Source: Channa striata
Taxonomy: Eukaryota > Chordata > Actinopteri > Anabantiformes > Channidae
Reading direction: 5' to 3'
Assembly (NCBI GenBank): GCA_033026295.1
Contig: CM065175.1
Coordinates: 25,710,875 to 25,774,874, forward strand
DNA: 64,000 nt
Notes under the pieces: model-generated
Told to the model about the DNA's origin: nothing
The model's input: the letters and a program-made list of their open reading frames with translations, nothing else
Databases searched by the model: none
Translations under genes and position numbers: made by a program
Shown here: piece by piece, positions 61,505-64,000 of the stretch
Layout: each line of letters starts with the position of its first letter
Numbering within the stretch: the stretch's first letter is position 1

Positions 61505-62261
61505 CCAAGCTAGCCACTAGTTAGCTGCACCACTTAGGCTAGGCTAATTTTTAAAATGTGTGTAGCCCCTTTGGAAGAAATCAAAAGTGTAAAATTGCTG
61601 TCATGGTATGTTTCTGTGATCGTGGGAAGTAACTGCAGATGTGCGGTAAGGCACAAAAATTCAAATGAGCGCAAACACACAGGTGGGGTTCGGGGAAAGA
61701 GCGGCGGCTGACTCCACACCTGCACAGGAGGTCATCTCCTCCATCACTTTAACAGATGTTAACGCCCCCCACACACACACACACACACACACCCCCAAAC
61801 ACACTTTCCCTAATGATATGACCCGGTGCCACAGAAACACTCGTAAAATGTAGCTCCAACATTCGCTAAGATTGGAGCAACAGAGCAACCTCCATCTTGG
61901 ACTTATGTTGGGAGCCTGGCTCTCAGATTTTAACTGAATGGTACTTGACAGCTCAGGGGGAGAGAAACCAAAAAAAGGGGGAGACTGTGTTCCACAACAG
62001 GAACTGTCGGAATTAAAAAAAAAATCTTCAGTGAAAGTGACCTACTGTATTCAGGCGTCTGCGAGGCCCTTTGAGTTAGTAAATGTGATGTCTGACTTTA
62101 GGCCGACTTTGTTTTAAAAATGAGGCAGCATCGCCCCGGTAATGATCTCTCCTTTGATTCAAACTTTTACTGAGCCCTTTCTTACGCTCGTTTAGAGTTG
62201 GAGAAAGCAGATTAGAAACACGGTTATGTGTATACATATGATGAATGTTTTCTGGCTGAAA

Positions 62262-62403
62262 TCTACCTGAGGAAACCAGGTTTCCCTTATCGCCCTGCCC
62301 CAATTTCAGAAACAAGTTTCCTGTTTACCTGAAAGTTAAGAAATCAGCTTTCCAGAGAAAGATGACTTTAACCCCAATTAAAAAATGTGCTTCATGTAAA
62401 CGC
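62262..62403 (-). mobile_element. Dispersed element, copy C (one end)
   Basis: In reverse complement the right edge reads GCGTTTACATGAAGCAC, then CATCTTTCTCTGGAAAGCTG and ATTTCTTAAC, paralleling the left end of copy B (TCTTTCTTGGTAAAGCTGATTT). The other end is not clearly defined. Confidence 0.5.
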
Positions 62404-62675
62404 AGTGATTGTTGTTCGGACTTCCACTGGCAGCACATGACACGTTCTCTTGCCCTCAACACTAACTAATAACTCTTCCCCTAACATAAACCTCATTCTG
62501 ACCATAAGCCTACAACAAAATCTCTCTGATGGGCTTTGTTGGGATCGCTGAAAGAGACTAACTCAGAAGAATGTTCTTTAGGTAACACACATGGAAATGA
62601 GTTTTTACCATATTAAATACAAATCTGACTACTAAACTAACATACTAACAACATGCTTGGCGGGCAAATAGGTCA

Positions 62676-62745
62676 ATTTCACTGTACCTTGTATGTGCAA
62701 ATGTATATGTGCTCAGTGACGAATAAAGGATGTTTAATGTTTTTA
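62676..62745 (+). mobile_element. LINE-like 3' tail relic
   Basis: TCAATTTCACTGTACCTTGT followed by GTGCTCAGTGACGAATAAAGG and a short repeated TTTAATG tail. This resembles the 3' ends of L2-type vertebrate LINEs (TTTCGTTGTAC...CAATGACAATAAAG) followed by a simple tail. Only the terminal piece is present. Confidence 0.45.
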
Positions 62746-63021
62746 ATGTTTAATGTTTAAATAATTAATTTAATCAATGATCAATGTAATATTGAGCACT
62801 TTTTGTGGATTTCACCATGCACAGCGTACAGTACCTTGCAAATGATTTGCAAATCATTACGTTCTTTTTTTAAATTTACATTTTAAACAGTGACCCACCT
62901 TTTGTGTAAAAGGAGTTTAAATTTCCACAGATCTGCGTCAGATCAGATTGTTAAATCCCAGGTTGGCAAAGTTAATTAATAAAATTCAGTACTGCTTCAA
63001 ACCAATGGCGCCACTAGAGTG

Positions 63022-63044
63022 AGTGTGTGTGTGTGTGTGTGTGT
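63022..63044. repeat. (TG)n microsatellite
   Basis: Uninterrupted TG tract. Confidence 0.96.
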
Positions 63045-63816
63045 TCCTCTCCCACACTCTGTGCAGTGTCTCGCCACTGAACGAAACAATGACTATTAAG
63101 AGCTTTAAAACAACACAGCCTCAAACTAAACCAAACAGCTACTCAGACACACACTATCTCCTGCATCTAAAAGACACACACACACACACAGACCACATCA
63201 TTTTTCACCCAAGTTTGTGTTTTGGTTGTAATTGTATTAAATTGCAGCTTGATTGGAGCTGTGTGTTTAAAGGCACATCATTGGCTACAGCTGGCCCCTC
63301 CCTGCTCCACTCTGATTGGCCAGCTGGCAGGCATTGTCACATAAAACAAAACAAAAAAATCACAGTGGATTTCACAAGCTGATAAACACTGATGTACGTT
63401 TAGTCTGTGTGTACATGTGCAATTTTTGGTTTGATACCATCTAGTGGACCTGCACTTTCAAAGGGCTGTTCCGGGGGGGTGGGGGCTGCGCTTCGAATTA
63501 TGTTCAGTGTAGGGGGTGGTGTAACAAAATGCCCTGATAATTATCATACTTGCTTTAAAAAGTAATCTCTCAAGCTAAAACACTGATCACACTTAATAAA
63601 GTAATAAAAGTCACACACACTGTGACGGTGGTTCCATAAACAGCAGCAAACATTTTCATCTAGGTGTTTTCCTGAGGCAGCTCCTGTCGGACACAGTCGC
63701 TCCTTGACTTGCAGACCACGAACTTCTCCTTATTATTTTTCCCCTCTCTCTAATCAAACTCTGTCTTGACAATAATGGAACGTCGGACACGGTGCTTTGC
63801 CGAGGTTCGTACTCAC

Positions 63817-63946
63817 GGAAAGTTGGCAACGCGAACGGCCACAGGCACAAACGAGAGCTGTGCTGCCCATTTCAGAGTCACATCCTGGTAAACCAGCAGC
63901 ATGTTGGTGTGGTTACTGAGCAGTAGGCTGGTAGTGCCGTCGGTCA
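63817..63946 (-). CDS. bbs9: BBS9 coding exon, 1st in window (last propeller blades)
   Basis: Exon of BBS9 (PTHB1), a BBSome core subunit that helps traffic membrane proteins in and out of cilia. On the minus strand it opens after a T-rich tract ending in CAG and closes at a GTGAGT donor. It has 2 bases of a split codon, 42 codons, then 2 bases. The translation includes NMLLVYQDVTLKWAAQL and VPVAVRVANF, which line up with human BBS9 around residues 300-340 (numbering from memory), in the C-terminal part of the seven-bladed beta-propeller. The two trailing bases (CC) join the next exon's G to give proline. Upstream coding exons lie off the right edge of the window. Confidence 0.95.
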
Positions 63947-64000
63947 CTGCAAAAAAAAAAGAGCAGAAGGAACAGAGTTTCGTTTTTTATTGTGTTAAAT

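Larger units (their letters stand above)
61129..61560 (+). mobile_element. GC-richer hairpin-bearing block, LTR-like or other insertion
   Basis: Begins with a perfect 17-base inverted repeat (61132-61148 with 61154-61170, 5-base loop). It contains an AATAAA signal (61314-61319) directly followed by a nested hairpin (61323-61371) and ends near overlapping palindromes (61491-61504). Composition is clearly richer in G, C and CpG than the adjacent intron. The AATAAA after a G-rich stretch recalls the R region of a solo LTR, but I see no certain TG...CA ends or target-site duplication. Confidence 0.35.
61047..63816 (-). other. bbs9: BBS9 intron, 2.8 kb
   Basis: Intron with an unusual GC-richer, hairpin-bearing block (61129-61560), a CA repeat (about 61770-61791), an end of the dispersed element family (62262-62403), a LINE-like 3' tail (62676-62745), a TG repeat (63022-63044) and a CA repeat (63173-63190). 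No coding sequence is recognised. Confidence 0.85.

Overview
This is vertebrate nuclear DNA, most likely from a teleost fish. The sequence is AT-leaning, holds more than 25 (CA)n/(TG)n tracts plus GA, GGA and CAGA repeats, and contains relics that resemble known fish interspersed repeats. It has no bacterial-style gene packing, and nearly all open reading frames are chance or repeat-driven.

The window carries one recognisable gene, on the minus strand: BBS9 (PTHB1, parathyroid hormone-responsive B1), a core subunit of the BBSome that sorts membrane cargo in cilia. I could place 13 consecutive coding exons, read from right to left: 63817-63946, 60865-61046, 60281-60357, 60126-60179, 59936-60038, 49058-49162, 43579-43593 (a 15-base microexon), 37251-37391, 36511-36606, 36189-36361, 35848-36000, 8807-8989 and 1255-1504. 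They total 1662 bases (554 codons). Every junction has GT-AG borders and the reading frame stays open throughout. From memory of the ~887-residue human protein, they cover about residues 300 to 840: the end of the N-terminal beta-propeller, the coiled-coil linker, the GAE (adaptin-ear-like) domain, the platform domain, the alpha/beta hairpin and most of the C-terminal helical region. The first half of the gene lies beyond the right edge. The last coding exon and 3' UTR lie beyond the left edge or in 1-1254 where I cannot recognise them.

Layout: 59.9-63.9 kb holds five exons (end of propeller, coiled coil, start of GAE). 37.2-49.2 kb holds the middle of GAE, including the microexon. 35.8-37.4 kb holds the platform and hairpin exons. 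A 26.9-kb intron (8990-35847) follows, then the two helical-domain exons at 8.8 and 1.3 kb. I see no nested gene, RNA gene or second coding gene in the introns. They hold microsatellites, long purine-rich tracts, relics of mobile elements, a C-rich minisatellite, a hairpin-rich LTR-like block (61129-61560) and a few complex, repeat-free stretches that could be regulatory.

I did not find a previously undescribed biological system. The observations most worth checking are the in-frame microexon, CA repeats abutting splice donors, a tRNA-derived repeat inserted close to a splice acceptor, the 61.1-61.6 kb element, and a three-copy dispersed element family with shared ends.
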